Shown here in pieces: positions 35,816 through 47,387 of a stretch of 64,000 nucleotides of DNA. Position numbers and translations under genes: made by a program. The notes beneath the pieces are model-generated. The model was given only the letters and a program-made list of their open reading frames with translations, searched no databases and was not told the origin of the DNA. The first letter of the stretch is position 1, and each line of letters begins with the position of its first letter. The DNA is taken from positions 30,417,001 to 30,481,000 of the forward strand of contig CM068317.1 of the NCBI GenBank assembly GCA_034766995.1. Reading direction: 5' to 3'. This DNA comes from Acanthacorydalis orientalis (Eukaryota > Arthropoda > Insecta > Megaloptera > Corydalidae).

Positions 35816-36930
35816 GTGTGTAATAAAAAAATGGAAAGTAATCAATTAAGAACCAATCTAAGTACAAAAAAGCCAGTAAAACTTATATAAATGCATGATT
35901 CACTGGTCGTATAAATTACCTTTACAGCAATTTTTCTGCAAAAATAAACAAAGCCCGAAAAGTCATTATCCGTAACGAGTAAAACCGATTCATATAGTCA
36001 CATATACATACACGTACACACATATACAGATAGAACGAGACGCCCACAAACACACATATTCGAATGTATTTAGTGTCATGATATTTCATGCGTCAACTCT
36101 TAAGAATACTAACCTTAGACAGATTGGTTAAACATACACTGGAAGACTGAACGTGTGTTATGTGTTCCGTACGAAAATTGTCCTGTACGAACGAGACGTA
36201 GACAATACGTACTGAGCACTAACGAATTAGTCTATTCTTTATTATCTGTTGGACGTGTTATCTTGTTGTTTGTTCGAAACATGTACGAAACGAGAAAGAA
36301 TCGTCCATGCGAAACGACCCCGTGGTCATACCCAACTACACTCGCAGAATGGATTCTTAACATGTGGATAGCGTTTCCAATTGTGTAATGTTTAGGTTTG
36401 TGCATGGATTATTCGATTAACACCTGAAAATATTTATTTTAATTATTTTACATACACAAATGAACATGGAAACAACAAGAGAAATGTATCCTTCGGTAAT
36501 TAATTAAAATATCCATATAAAGACACGTAATCTTTTTTTGATTGCACAGTTTTAACTGTTGAAACTTGCCATTTAGCTTACAAGATAATTTTATATTCGG
36601 AAACAATTCAACGAGTGAAACGTTCATTTTGGATTATTTTTGATTTATCTAACCATTTCAATTCAATGAAAATATAAGTAAATAATTAATCCACAAATGC
36701 TCTAAATTTTCAGACATGTTTGAAAGTTGATTCGATAAAAACTCTTATTTTAATACAATTTTTACTCGAAACAAATAAATATGAGTAAATTGCTTTGTCA
36801 TCGTAACATTATAGTACTTTAAATCATTTATTGCCTTTTAACATATTTTCATTTTTCTAGTTCATTCAATAATGTTTTTTTCATACAAATATAAACACAC
36901 GAGATATGTAAAAAAGGTTCAGTTATTTTT
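35814..36930. other. Spacer with a slightly GC-richer patch
   Basis: 36,120-36,390 is CpG-richer and holds a 77-codon plus frame (36,155-36,388) rich in Arg and Thr with no family match. It may be a decayed exon or regulatory DNA. The rest is AT-rich with no signal. Confidence 0.35.
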
Positions 36931-36934
36931 TTCG

Positions 36935-37085
36935 TAGTACTCTGCGATGATGGTCATCAAAATTTGCATAAGTAACAATCGAAAATGATAAATAAACAAT
37001 TATTAAACATTTTTGATCAAAAAATATTTTTTGTGTTTGGTGGTATGAGTGAAAAATTCATTTTTGGAAGAATATTTTCTTAAAT
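36935..37085. mobile_element. Foldback element, right arm only (copy G)
   Basis: CGATGATGGTCATCAAAATT, TGCATAAGTAACAATCGAAA, ATGATAAATAAACAATTATT, AAACATTTTTGATCAAAAAA, TATGAGTGAAAAATTCATTT: a well-preserved right arm. It ends about 55 bp left of the hAT element. Confidence 0.6.
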
Positions 37086-37131
37086 CATTAATGAAAAAAT
37101 ATTGATTTTTTGCATGTGAAAATCACGAAAA

Positions 37132-37139
37132 GATTAAAC
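37132..37139. repeat. Left target-site duplication of the hAT element
   Basis: GATTAAAC matches GTTTAAAC at 37,647-37,654 in 7 of 8 positions. An 8-bp duplication is diagnostic for hAT transposons. Confidence 0.75.
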
Positions 37140-37646
37140 CAGAGGTGGGGAACCGTTTCATGTTGAAAGTCCACATTTATTTAGCTGCAATCAAATAAGG
37201 CCGCATTCAAGAAATTTCAATTAGATAAACTTATAAATGAACAGTATTTTGTAAAAATTCAATTATGTACTTAATAATTTCAAAAAATGAAAAATACTTG
37301 TTAATTTTAAAGTTAACTACTCTTCTAATGACTTTGTTGTGTTTGTTATTTGTTGGAAAGCATTTGAATATTTAGTTGTGGTATGAAAGTCCGCAGTTTC
37401 AGTTGATCCTCTAGATGGATATCTGTCATTTGTGACCTTAAGGGCGTCTTGACATGGCTTAGGTAGGAGAATGTAAATTCGCAGCAATATGTGTTGAAAA
37501 ACAAGAAAGTATTTTTCGGAAGATTTAAGAAGAAGCTTCACTTCAAGAAATTGATTTGTCTGTAAGATTCGGATTCAGTCAAAAGACAACATTTAAGGCG
37601 CAAGAAGGCCACATGTGGAATTAAGACCACAGGTTCCCCACCCCTG
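37140..37646 (-). mobile_element. Non-autonomous hAT element with transposase C-terminus
   Basis: The 507-bp element is bounded by CAGAGGTGGGGAACC (37,140-37,154) and GGTTCCCCACCCCTG (37,632-37,646). These are 15-bp inverted repeats with one mismatch, and an 8-bp duplication flanks them. The minus strand encodes the end of an hAT transposase: NTYCCEFTFSYL (with a frameshift nearby), KTPLRSQMTDIHLEDQLKLR, and IQMLSNK, then a TAA, then QTQQSH and TAG at 37,327-37,325. This corresponds to the C-terminal dimerisation region (family patterns 'STYLCEQ-FS', 'R--LTDEHL-D-LRL', terminal 'Q-Q-SH'). The N-terminal zinc finger and catalytic core are deleted, so it would have depended on a full-length partner. 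Confidence 0.88.
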
Positions 37647-37654
37647 GTTTAAAC

Positions 37655-39205
37655 AATTTAAAGATTAAATGCATCATTCATCAATATAATACAACTTAAT
37701 AATATATTTATATTAATGTATTTTAGTACATAATTTAAATTTTAAATTATTAAGTAAATGTTCGTTAATTTTTCATGGCAACATTTTTCAAAATTTACTA
37801 TAAGGTAAACATAAACCAATTACTCAATAAATAAATATTAACTAATAGTAAATTAGATTTGATCATGCTTTAATATTCTGTTATGTTTTCTGTCTATATA
37901 AATAATTAAATATGTCACTATTATAATTTACTATTATAATGTTTGTTATTTTTTTAGTTGGATTTCGAACTAGTTTGTTTTCTAATTTTAACAGCATTTT
38001 AAGTTATATAAAAAATACTTAGTAATAATAATTATGTAGTCTTAATATGCATTATTTTAAAGTTTTATTTAATGATTTAATATTATTGCTTGATTTAAAA
38101 TAAAATAAACTTTAATTTCATATAAAAAAATACAAATTTACTTATTACTTATTTGTTATTTCCATTGTGTAGACTTTATAAGAATTTAGAAATCATTTTC
38201 ATTTATTATTATTTGGCACTTAAAAATTATTTTTAATTTATGTAATTGTTTTTCTCATATAAATATATCATTCACGCATCAGTTTTATCAGTATCAACAA
38301 ATTTTATATTTAAAAACATAGTTGTCAAGTTTAATGTTCAACCCCTAATAATGACGTATTTATTCAATTATTTAATAAAAAAGATATCTTTTTTCCATTT
38401 CGCTTAGACACAATAGTGCCAATGGAAATCGTACCAGTAATCGATAAGGGTGTTTATAATTGATTTAGTCTTACTGTAGAATAATATTGAAATCAAATCC
38501 TATAAAGTTATATTTAAATACATTCTATTTCAATTTCGTCGAAAATTGGTTTGATTTAATTACATTGTGAATAACAAGAATATGGATTTTAAAAAAATGG
38601 ATAAAGTTTCTTCTTCTAACAGTTGTCATAAATAACTAGAATATATTCTGTTAATAACAATTTATATTTTTTTTTTAAAAAAAAACAAGAAACCGAAAAA
38701 ATAGTTTGAATTAAAATTATTAGTATTTTTTATAAAAGTCATTTTATGTTAATGTAAGAAAACCAAATTTATTAATGATCATAAATTAGAATTTTTATGA
38801 AAGTTACATTAGAATATTAGAAAAATATATGAGTAAGAAATTAGTCACTTGAAAGGAACATATTTATTCTAATGAAAACGTACCTTACATATCATCAACA
38901 TGTCAGTAATACTAACAATATTCTACGATTATTTTATATTTTTGATCGTAAATTTGTATTCAAATCCTATCAAATCTATACACGAATACATCAAAAATTT
39001 GAATAATCAATCTAATAGTAGGTTTAATAACGAGGTTATAATTTGTAAAAATATAATTTCACAAAATAAATATATTTAAATTATATTGGTGATTCGATTT
39101 TCTTCATGAATGTAAATTAAATGAACTCGTCCTAATCGTCAATTTATGTAACGTTTTTTTTACATTAACGACATTTAGTTGGAAATTCCCAAAAAAATCG
39201 ATTGT
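37655..39205. other. AT-rich desert, no gene seen
   Basis: No long frames, islands or recognised repeats. Confidence 0.6.
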
Positions 39206-39208
39206 TTT

Positions 39209-39222
39209 GAATATATATATAC

Positions 39223-39279
<57 letters not shown>
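39209..39279. repeat. Long (TA)n tract with CATA interruptions
   Basis: About 27 TA units on the right, with two CATA interruptions on the left. Confidence 0.95.
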
Positions 39280-39280
<1 letters not shown>

Positions 39281-39840
39281 AAACACACTCAATAGCGTGT
39301 AAAAGTTTGAAAAGATTTGGTTTCATTCAGGAACACCAACATTTTCAATGCTTTATCGAGCGTTACACAAGTGTAATTATTTAGTTTCTATTGAAACAAA
39401 TTTTTGCTAACTTTTTTTAGTTTTGTAACACCTTAAAGCTAGTTAACATGTCAAAACTTAGAGAAAATAAAATGAGCTTAATGTTTACACGAATTAAAAA
39501 AAACTTTATCCGTCATCACTTATATACACTAAGAAGTCATATTCGTAAGTAAATTCTATGAAAATGTAAAAGTGTATTTGTGCTCACTTTAAACATTGAA
39601 ATTTCTATTGAATATTTCTCTAAAATAACAGAAGTTTTTTCTTTTAGTAAAAGATAACCTTGAAATAAATTAAACATAAATTAATTAAAACAGAGTATTA
39701 ACAGAATTTTTGTATAATTAATTCTCTCTTTAAATCTACTTCCAATTCTTAATACGAAATATGTTTCGGTATGTTGATAGACATACGGAATTCAGAGGTG
39801 CGTCGATTACTAAGAGCATTAGTTCCTGTGATATGTTAAA
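39280..39840. other. AT-rich spacer, no gene seen
   Basis: No supported feature. Confidence 0.55.
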
Positions 39841-39841
39841 C

Positions 39842-39842
39842 A

Positions 39843-39904
<62 letters not shown>
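39842..39904. repeat. Long (TA)n microsatellite
   Basis: About 29 TA units. Confidence 0.95.
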
Positions 39905-39908
<4 letters not shown>

Positions 39909-40204
39909 CAAGTAATAATGTTATTGATCAATTTCTAAAAAAAAACTATGTTTATTTCTAAAACTTTAAATTCTTTTTTCGTTAAATAAATGAATTAAAT
40001 ATGATCAAAAAACAACCATTAAATGATTCGTTTCTTGACCATTAAACTCATGTCTGGCAAGAAAACCACACTAGTCTCCGATGTATGCGAGAAACACTTT
40101 CTTCATTCAAAACGTTGCGGTTTTCATGTCGATACTCAACTGTTAAACTTCGTCATGGACAAAAAACTAAACTTTAACGTTATTATACAGACATACATAC
40201 ATTC

Positions 40205-40268
40205 GATACTCTCTTTCCCTCACTCCCTCCCTCCCTCTCACCCCTCTCTCTATATCTATCTATCTGTC

Positions 40269-40302
<34 letters not shown>
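40205..40302. repeat. Polypyrimidine tract, TA core, then (GA)n
   Basis: A C/T-only stretch (about 40,210-40,250, ending CTCTCTCTATATC) is followed by TCTA units, (TA)n and AGAGAGAGAGAG. The left CT units and right GA units are complementary, so the tract can fold back on itself. The long pure pyrimidine run is also a triplex (H-DNA) candidate. Confidence 0.85.
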
Positions 40303-40501
40303 AATTCAACTGATATCTGAAAATTCGTTCCAAAGAATTATTAAAATACAGTTTTTGAAATTTACACCGCATATTAGTTATTTTAATTATGAAAATTAAA
40401 ACATATATGCGAATTTATTTACTATCGGAAATTAAAATAGATTTTCGAAAACATTAAAATAGGAAAAAATATTAATATATTACAAAGTAGTTTTTTTATT
40501 A

Positions 40502-40557
40502 TTTTATAATCTTTTTTATAACATAAAACTTTTTTATGTTATAAAAAGATTATAAAA
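40502..40557. repeat. Near-perfect 26-bp palindrome
   Basis: TTTTATAATC...AACATAAAA is repeated in reverse complement after only about 3 nt, with one extra T in the left arm. It would extrude as a cruciform or transcribe into a tight hairpin. No coding element flanks it. Confidence 0.85.
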
Positions 40558-41230
40558 TAGTTTATTTATAACATAGTTTTTAGCTGATTAACCATTTCTT
40601 AACATAACTTATGATCATTTAAACCGAATGAAACTCTACAGACTAATTGCTCATTATCATTATTGTTTGTTTCAAATAATTAATACAACTTTCAACATAT
40701 TTTATAGAACACATAAATGTATTAAATATTTTTTTATTAATTCAATTATTCTTTTGGTGATTTTCGTACTTTTGGATCACTTGAGTTTTTGTTTTCTACT
40801 ATCAGTTTCAGTGTAGATGCTAACATCTAGGTAGATTTAAATGACTGATTAGGTCCTATTCATATATTTTAGAAATAGTGCTAACACATTTTAACGGGTC
40901 TAGAATAGAATTAAAATCAGTTATCTACTATTTATCTTAAGATGCCAGACTTACTGCAACTACTTTAGAAGATATAAATTCGACTGATCCAAAGAAAAAA
41001 CGAGATCCACCAAGAAGATGCAGCAGCGGTATCACAGATATGAAAACAAATATTTATAACTTTATGTCTATTAACCATTAACATCTGTTAATACATTACA
41101 TAGTTTATATTGTTATAGTTTAATTTATCTGCTACTAATACTGTTATTTGTTAAACAAGATCATAGATGTGTCTTTTTATTCGCATCGTATCTAAAGAAT
41201 TTTACTCGAATATGTATTAATTTTCGTGCA
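40558..41230. other. AT-rich spacer, no gene seen
   Basis: A hydrophobic 62-codon frame (40,628-40,816) is not persuasive. Confidence 0.5.
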
Positions 41231-41234
41231 CTAT

Positions 41235-41390
41235 TCCAAATGATGAATTTTTCACTCATCCAATAAACAATAAAAAATGTCAATAATTGATTATTGATAA
41301 TTTTTGATTATTTGTTTATGCACATTTATTATGCTATAAACCTTAGAACGATAAGATACAAAAAAATCTTCTTTTAGATTCAGGAAATTT
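41235..41390. mobile_element. Foldback element, left arm (copy H)
   Basis: AATGATGAATTTTTCACTCA, TCCAATAAACAATAAAAAAT, GTCAATAATTGATTATTGAT, TGTTTATGCACATTTATTAT and GATAAGATACAAAAAAATC follow left-arm order up to the central hinge. Confidence 0.55.
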
Positions 41391-41603
41391 GCATTTAGTG
41401 CCTGGTTGACTTTCTAATATCTTAATCTTTTAATAAAAGAGAGCATAAATAATTACATTACACTAATAAATGTCACGAGATTAAATTGTCTTCTGACATC
41501 TATATTTCTCTATTAAAGAAGCGATTGTTTTCCTAATAAAACATTTTTAATGAATTCAATTCTCATAACATTAAAAAATAAAATTATATATTTATATGTA
41601 TAT

Positions 41604-41643
<40 letters not shown>

Positions 41644-41900
41644 AATATTCACGTTTCACAATTCACGGCAGGATAACATTTCCTTTAATATTTTCCATTT
41701 TTAACAATCCAGAATTTTTCTTTTCTCATAATTCCAATGCATTTTCTGAAGAAATTACTTCTTATAATTATTATTTTCTTTATATTATAAATATAAACAT
41801 TTTTTATCTTTAAAAATGTTGATTACATTATTTTTATAAAATATAGTTATTAGTTTGTTTACTTTTCATCAATAAACAAATATGATATTCTTTAATATGA
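41391..41900. other. AT-rich spacer with a TA tract
   Basis: TA tract at 41,609-41,640. Nothing else is seen. Confidence 0.55.
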
Positions 41901-41904
41901 ATGA

Positions 41905-42075
41905 ATTTTTATTCGTCACACGCCGCAGTTTATTTCAGTTCAAAATATTTAATAATTTATCGTTAATCATTTTGATAAACAAGTGCCAAACTGATCAATA
42001 ATCAATTATTAAACATTTTAATTAGAATTTTTTTAGAATATGAAGAGTGTAAATTAATTTATGAATTTAATTTAC
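41905..42075. mobile_element. Foldback element, core deleted (copy I)
   Basis: TGAATTTTTATTCGTCACAC, CAAAATATTTAATAATTTAT and CGTTAATCATTTTGATAAAC come from the left arm. AACTGATCAATAATCAATTA, TTAAACATTTTAATTAGAAT and GTAAATTAATTTATG come from the right arm. The GCATTTCGATGACG core is missing, as in copy D. Confidence 0.5.
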
Positions 42076-42758
42076 TGATACTGTCCAAAACTAAATTTAA
42101 TTATAACTTAAATGAATAAAACTAAATAAGTAAATGCTCAGAAATATATATTGAAATGATGAGTTATGGAAGTTGTTGTTAGTTAAGAAAGTACTCAAGT
42201 GATTTAAATGTTAACAGTATTGAAATTAATCACATAAATATAGTCATCGTTTCTAGATTTATCATATTTGTATAAAAGCGATAGAATGAATATATAGTAA
42301 CATACATAGAGAGAAAAAGGTCCAAACGAAAAAAAGTGGAAAAAGACAGATATCAAGCATTAGCTGAAAGAATGAAAAAAATATTTTTTTCAGAATAAAT
42401 AAAAAAAATAAAAAAACCCTTTTACGTTCACATTTGGTTTAACATTTATGCTTTTTTTCTATTTCAAAAGATGAAATTTATAATATTTTACTGTGTATTA
42501 CTAAAAGAACTATTTTTTTAGTCATGGTACTTTTCTGTTTGATGCCGTATATACGATATAATAGATGTATGTGTAATGTTGGCATGAAATACATATAAGT
42601 AGAAAAAGAGAAACACTGTGTAAATAATTATAGAGTATAAAATTGTTCTCAAACTGCACAGTTAAGAATCATTGACCATAATAGTTGATTCTCACAATAT
42701 GATCTCCACCTTGGTCAGAATCATTCATCGTAGACTTTACAAGCTTGTATAATTTATG

Positions 42759-42760
<2 letters not shown>
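42076..42760. other. AT-rich spacer, no gene seen
   Basis: No supported feature. Confidence 0.55.
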
Positions 42761-42761
<1 letters not shown>

Positions 42762-42819
<58 letters not shown>

Positions 42820-42826
42820 ATATACG
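42762..42826. repeat. (TA)n tract with one TTTA interruption
   Basis: About 30 TA units in two blocks. Confidence 0.95.
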
Positions 42827-43555
42827 TGCATGTGTATTAAACATATGTTACACTTTCCTCGTACAGTTAATGGATGTTGCTTTATGTTCAAAGTTCTGTA
42901 CGTATCAAAATATTATTACCTGCCAGGTGTGATTACAGGTTGAATATCTTTTACTCATGCGATTGTCTTACTCAGTTCTCTTTCACTTTACTGAATTACA
43001 TATTTTATATTTGAATAATGAGTTTAATAATATGCGAATCTGTAACTTTTAGTGATGAAATTTAGTTAATGAATGCAAATCATATTAAATGTATACGAGT
43101 CTTTAACAATGTGCTAATTTTTAAAATTTATTAAACCGTTTAAGCAATAATTAGTATTTTTTTCTGGATTTTGTTTACTTCAATCCAATTTAATGCTTAA
43201 ATATAACATATTTCGTATTTCAAATAATGTAAATAAGAGGGACACATTTGTATTTTGGATAATTTCTGTAGAATAATTGAACAATTAAATTTTATATTAA
43301 TGATAAATAATTTTCTTCACACACATACAGACACAAATATGTATAATTATCAATAACATTATTCGTTACATTTATCATCTCTTTAATATAATTAGTAATT
43401 TAATGGTAATTTGGTATTTTAAAATGGTTAAAATTAAATATTTTATATACTACATTCAGAGAATATAAATCTTCTTTAATTAGTTTCTTTTTTGAATGTC
43501 AATATTTTTTAATTGGTTTAAACATTTATTTTTATTAAACCCACGTACACACACA
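42827..43555. other. AT-rich spacer, no gene seen
   Basis: No supported feature. Confidence 0.55.
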
Positions 43556-43557
43556 CA

Positions 43558-43628
<71 letters not shown>

Positions 43629-43640
43629 GTGTATGTGCAT
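43547..43640. repeat. (AC)n-(TA)n-(TG)n compound microsatellite
   Basis: ACACACAC, then about 31 TA units, then ACATGTGTATGTGC. The outer AC and TG parts are complementary, so the whole block is a long imperfect palindrome. Confidence 0.95.
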
Positions 43641-43866
43641 GTAAGTTTTTGGATGATTCAATAAAAGACACAAGTCTTTGAATGCAACATTAAAAAAATA
43701 AATTTCCTTTTTTCAACTTTTGTATGCTGTTAGAAAAGATCATGTGTCGTCTTAAAATACGATTAAGTCTATTGTCAATGAAGAAGTCAGCGCAATTCCG
43801 CTTACTTTGCTTCACTGATCTCATTTCCTTATATACGTTTACACACACACACACATATATATATAT

Positions 43867-43972
43867 TCGGTTCAAAAATTAATTCGGTGCCTTTAAATAA
43901 AATCAATCATAATTCTGCTTTAAATTAAAATATTTTCTCATTGTTTTAGGATTTTGAAGTGCCGAATCACCC
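43867..43972 (+). mobile_element. Mariner family 2, 5' end fragment
   Basis: TCGGTTCAAAAATTAATTCG, GTGCCTTTAAATAAAATCAA, TCTGCTTTAAATTAAAATAT, TTTCTCATTGTTTTAGGATT and TTGAAGTGCCGAATCACC match the reverse complement of 31,051-30,945 almost base for base. Only the leader of the element is present. It is bounded by (CA/TA) on the left and TA on the right. Confidence 0.75.
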
Positions 43973-44325
43973 TATATATATATATAAGAACTCTGAATAA
44001 AAAACTGTTCTAAACTGTTTTTTTATTAAGTTCTCGTTTGTACATTCTCGTTCTCCAGCTATATTGTTTTGAATATATCTGTTTTCTATTCTTTTTTTAT
44101 AATGAAAATAATTTTCAATAATTATTTTATCATTTTAGTTATCTCTGTGTTTATATTTCTTAAAAATCTCTTTTTCAGTCAGGTCTTTGAAAACGGGTTC
44201 TTTAATTTTAAATATTAATAACATTTGTTCGTTATCGATTATATATATATAAATATATATGTATAAACATAAAAATCTATACGAATCAAAATTCACTGAA
44301 CACGTTTTCACCAGTCCTCATTCCA
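43973..44325. other. AT-rich spacer, no gene seen
   Basis: Short TA runs at 43,973-43,986 and 44,240-44,262 only. Confidence 0.55.
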
Positions 44326-44329
44326 TAAT

Positions 44330-44473
44330 ATAAACAACGTTAACTCCACACCGCGTACATAAACATCAGAACAGGAAATGAAATCAAGATGCCACGAAAT
44401 CTATTTCGATTTAGTAACGATTAGAACAATCCCATTATCAGGTTGACGTTAGTAATACCCCCGTATACTTACC

Positions 44474-44524
<51 letters not shown>

Positions 44525-44935
44525 CATACGTACTAAAACACCGCCAACACCACCGTTACCACCACCCTCCCTCTTCATTTTATGTTCATTTCTTGGCCTC
44601 TGACATCCTCCCGTTTCGAGCGATCAGCGTAAGGCGATGCCTTTAAAACGGGCCAGTCGGTGGTTGGTAACGTCGTCCCGTACCCCTATCTCGATGACAT
44701 ACCGACCCCCACGCCACGAATAGAGATGTTATTACGTTCACGCACTAGTTTCCCGAAGCACAGTTTGACAAGTCAATCAAACTAATCACTCAATGACTGC
44801 GGTTCTGCAAATAATTGTCTTTGAATGGTACACGCGGAACGGTACAGACAACGATGTCCGTTCGTTTCACTGTATCTCGGATTCGAACCTGTGAACCATA
44901 TATCCACACTTGTTGGCGTCACACCGTATTGAATG
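44330..44935. other. CpG-rich island with an embedded TA tract
   Basis: GC-rich from about 44,330 and, after the TA tract at 44,473-44,523, from 44,530 to 44,930. CACC/CCGTT repeats, many CpGs and a CAATCAAACTAATCACTCAA stretch (44,774-44,793) with three AATCA-like homeodomain/PBC core words are present. No coding frame of note was found. It is a candidate enhancer or distal promoter. Confidence 0.35.
44473..44523. repeat. (TA)n microsatellite inside a CpG-rich island
   Basis: About 25 TA units. Confidence 0.95.
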
Positions 44936-45005
44936 TATTATGCGTGATAGTTTTGTATTAAGTTTGTGATAATCTCTTGGTATTGGATTCTATTTCTTGA
45001 GATTT

Positions 45006-45006
<1 letters not shown>

Positions 45007-45038
<32 letters not shown>

Positions 45039-45039
45039 C
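45007..45039. repeat. (TA)n microsatellite
   Basis: About 15 TA units. Confidence 0.9.
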
Positions 45040-45198
45040 TTTTTATTTTGTTTTATTTACAAAATGAACTTGAAAACACACATTTTTGAAATAGATAATA
45101 TTTATTTAAAAAAATTTCTATAAAATTAATTATATATGAATTCAATATGTTCCCTGTTTAGTTTTGGTATTGATTAATATTATAGATGAGCACGAAAA

Positions 45199-45302
<104 letters not shown>

Positions 45303-46200
45303 GAAATATAGATTATAGTTCAGTTAAAATATTGAATCAAATTATATTCAGTTAAAATATAACTATTTTCTATACCAATATTCAAATGTGAAATAAGAAA
45401 TATTAATAAATCAAATAAAAATATTTATAAATAATAATAATTTATTCACCGATTGAAAAAAAATGTATAAAACTAGACGAGATTAAAATATCAAGTGATT
45501 TTTCGAAAAGAATAGTAGCATATCTGTGCACTCAAGCATCGACTGACAACAAAAAGTCAGTTCTAGATACTAAATAAATGCATTAACAATTGTAGGTAAA
45601 AATGAGTGTTGAATTTAAAAAGTAAATTGAATTTATTTTTAAATTGTACCTATGATCATTTCGAAAAACCAGTAGTTTTTAACTGTAAAATAAATATTAT
45701 CTCATTTTCTAATAAAAGTCGAGATGATCGATAAGTACAAAAAAATTCAACACAGTAAGAAAGTAATAGTATTATTCTTCAAAAACAAGTATCAGTAGCC
45801 ATTTGATTTTGCATTAAAGTATTCCATGAAATGCTTTGGAATCCAGAACTCTAGCCGTTAATTTTCTGTTGATTGTATTTCGTTGCGGATCTATAGTAGG
45901 TTTTCCTAAGAACAAATCCATTATCAATTATACGATTGGAAATGAGCCTTTCTATCTAAATAATCAAAAAAGGAATATGATAATATAAATAAGAACTGTC
46001 CTCAAAAATATTAGTTCGAAATATAACCAATTTGACTCAGTTCTATTAGTATATGGGATAAAATAACCGTTAATTGTGTTCTACTGTATCTTGCATAGTT
46101 TTAAACGTCCCACAGTGATGTGGAGAACATTTTTTTTACAAAACATGTCATTTTCTTAAAATAACGTTTCTTTGAAAATATTTACTGTTACCAAAGTGAT
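45303..46200. other. AT-rich spacer, no gene seen
   Basis: Around 45,780-45,930 the sequence is slightly less AT-rich, without a recognisable frame. Confidence 0.5.
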
Positions 46201-46247
46201 GATTTTTTTTTATTTTGAGTAGTTATTTATCCATCTATCAACCTGTT

Positions 46248-46273
46248 TTCTCTCTCTCACTCTTTTATATATA

Positions 46274-46336
<63 letters not shown>

Positions 46337-46374
46337 GTATGTATGTATGTATGTATGTATATACATATATATAC

Positions 46375-46422
<48 letters not shown>
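46248..46422. repeat. Microsatellite cluster: (CT), (TA), (ATGT), (TA)
   Basis: Two long TA runs flank an (ATGT)n core (about 46,338-46,361). The block is open on both strands for about 80-100 codons purely because of repeat periodicity. Confidence 0.95.
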
Positions 46423-46424
<2 letters not shown>

Positions 46425-46765
46425 GCGAGTATTTGTCGTAATCTCGTGAATTATTATGCATGAGAAAAAGTGTTCGCCGATCTTTATGCGCCGAGACATT
46501 TGACAATACGTGAAAGTCTAGCATCATCGATGTCAGATCAGGTTTACATACGCACGTCGCGTGACGCTCTTAATGGGATTCGAACTTGGAAAGCGAGAGA
46601 ATGGGCGCAATTACAGCCGCGATTATTGATGCGTATCATATCGTGATGCGCGAATAGCCTCATCGTATATGTCGGGACGAACGCGTACTCCTCCAAACAC
46701 TCATCCGCTCACAACCAATAGAAACGATTACATCTTCTGCATCCTCATTGTTTATAAGATGCATT
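46423..46765. other. CpG-rich island, candidate conserved non-coding element
   Basis: It is dense in CpG and homeodomain-type words: GAATTATTATGCATGAG (46,449-46,465), GCGCAATTACAGCCGCGATT (46,605-46,624), TTATTGATGCG. No long frame or splice-bounded exon was found. GGATTCGAACT at about 46,573 is B-box-like on the minus strand without a tRNA fold. Confidence 0.35.
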
Positions 46766-46797
46766 TATATATGTGAATATATACATACATACAAACA

Positions 46798-46843
<46 letters not shown>
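46798..46843. repeat. (TA)n microsatellite
   Basis: About 21 TA units. Confidence 0.95.
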
Positions 46844-46847
<4 letters not shown>

Positions 46848-47333
46848 GATGATAAACATCGGTGACTGGATTCGATCGGTGACCTACTGAATTTGTGATA
46901 GTAGTCGAAGCGTTTATAAGTTACACTGATGACAAAACGTATATAGAAGTAGTATAATAATAGTTGACTGCTGATTACTATCAATTTTAATTATTGTAAG
47001 GTCGACAAAAGACACCTGTTCGTACGTTTATAATAAATACATTAATCTTAATAAAAAGTAAAATACGCCGATTGTTATTATATTCTTCAATGTTATCGAC
47101 AGAATCTAGAAAGTCAACTATAAAAAAAAAATAATATTGTATAAAATTGTCGAACCTGTTGTTTGTTTATAAACCAGTAGTTTTATTAAGATTGTTTAGA
47201 TATGTATACACAAGTAGCTAGATTTTTAAATTGATGATAATTGTATTAGTTTAAAAATAAAGAAATTTATTTATATTCAATAAAGTAGATAAATTCAATA
47301 TTAATATAAAAATGATACTACAGCGGTTCTTCA

Positions 47334-47336
<3 letters not shown>

Positions 47337-47387
<51 letters not shown>

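Noticed and set aside
36155..36388. 77-codon Arg/Thr-rich frame as a gene
   Set aside because: No family similarity, no splice signals, and only slight GC enrichment. Kept only as a remark on the spacer.
40023..40289. Frame with a VCEKHF word recalling THAP zinc fingers
   Set aside because: Only one short motif is present, and the other Cys, Trp and Pro positions of THAP domains are missing. The frame then enters a pyrimidine repeat.
44881..44891. Possible minus-strand tRNA (GGTTCGAATCC)
   Set aside because: The T-stem bases do not pair, and no acceptor stem, anticodon arm or A box is found at the right spacing. The same applies at 29,144 and 46,573.
46210..46527. 105-codon frame (and similar frames at most TA tracts)
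   Set aside because: It is a translation of TA/CATA repeats (alternating Ile-Tyr), not a protein.
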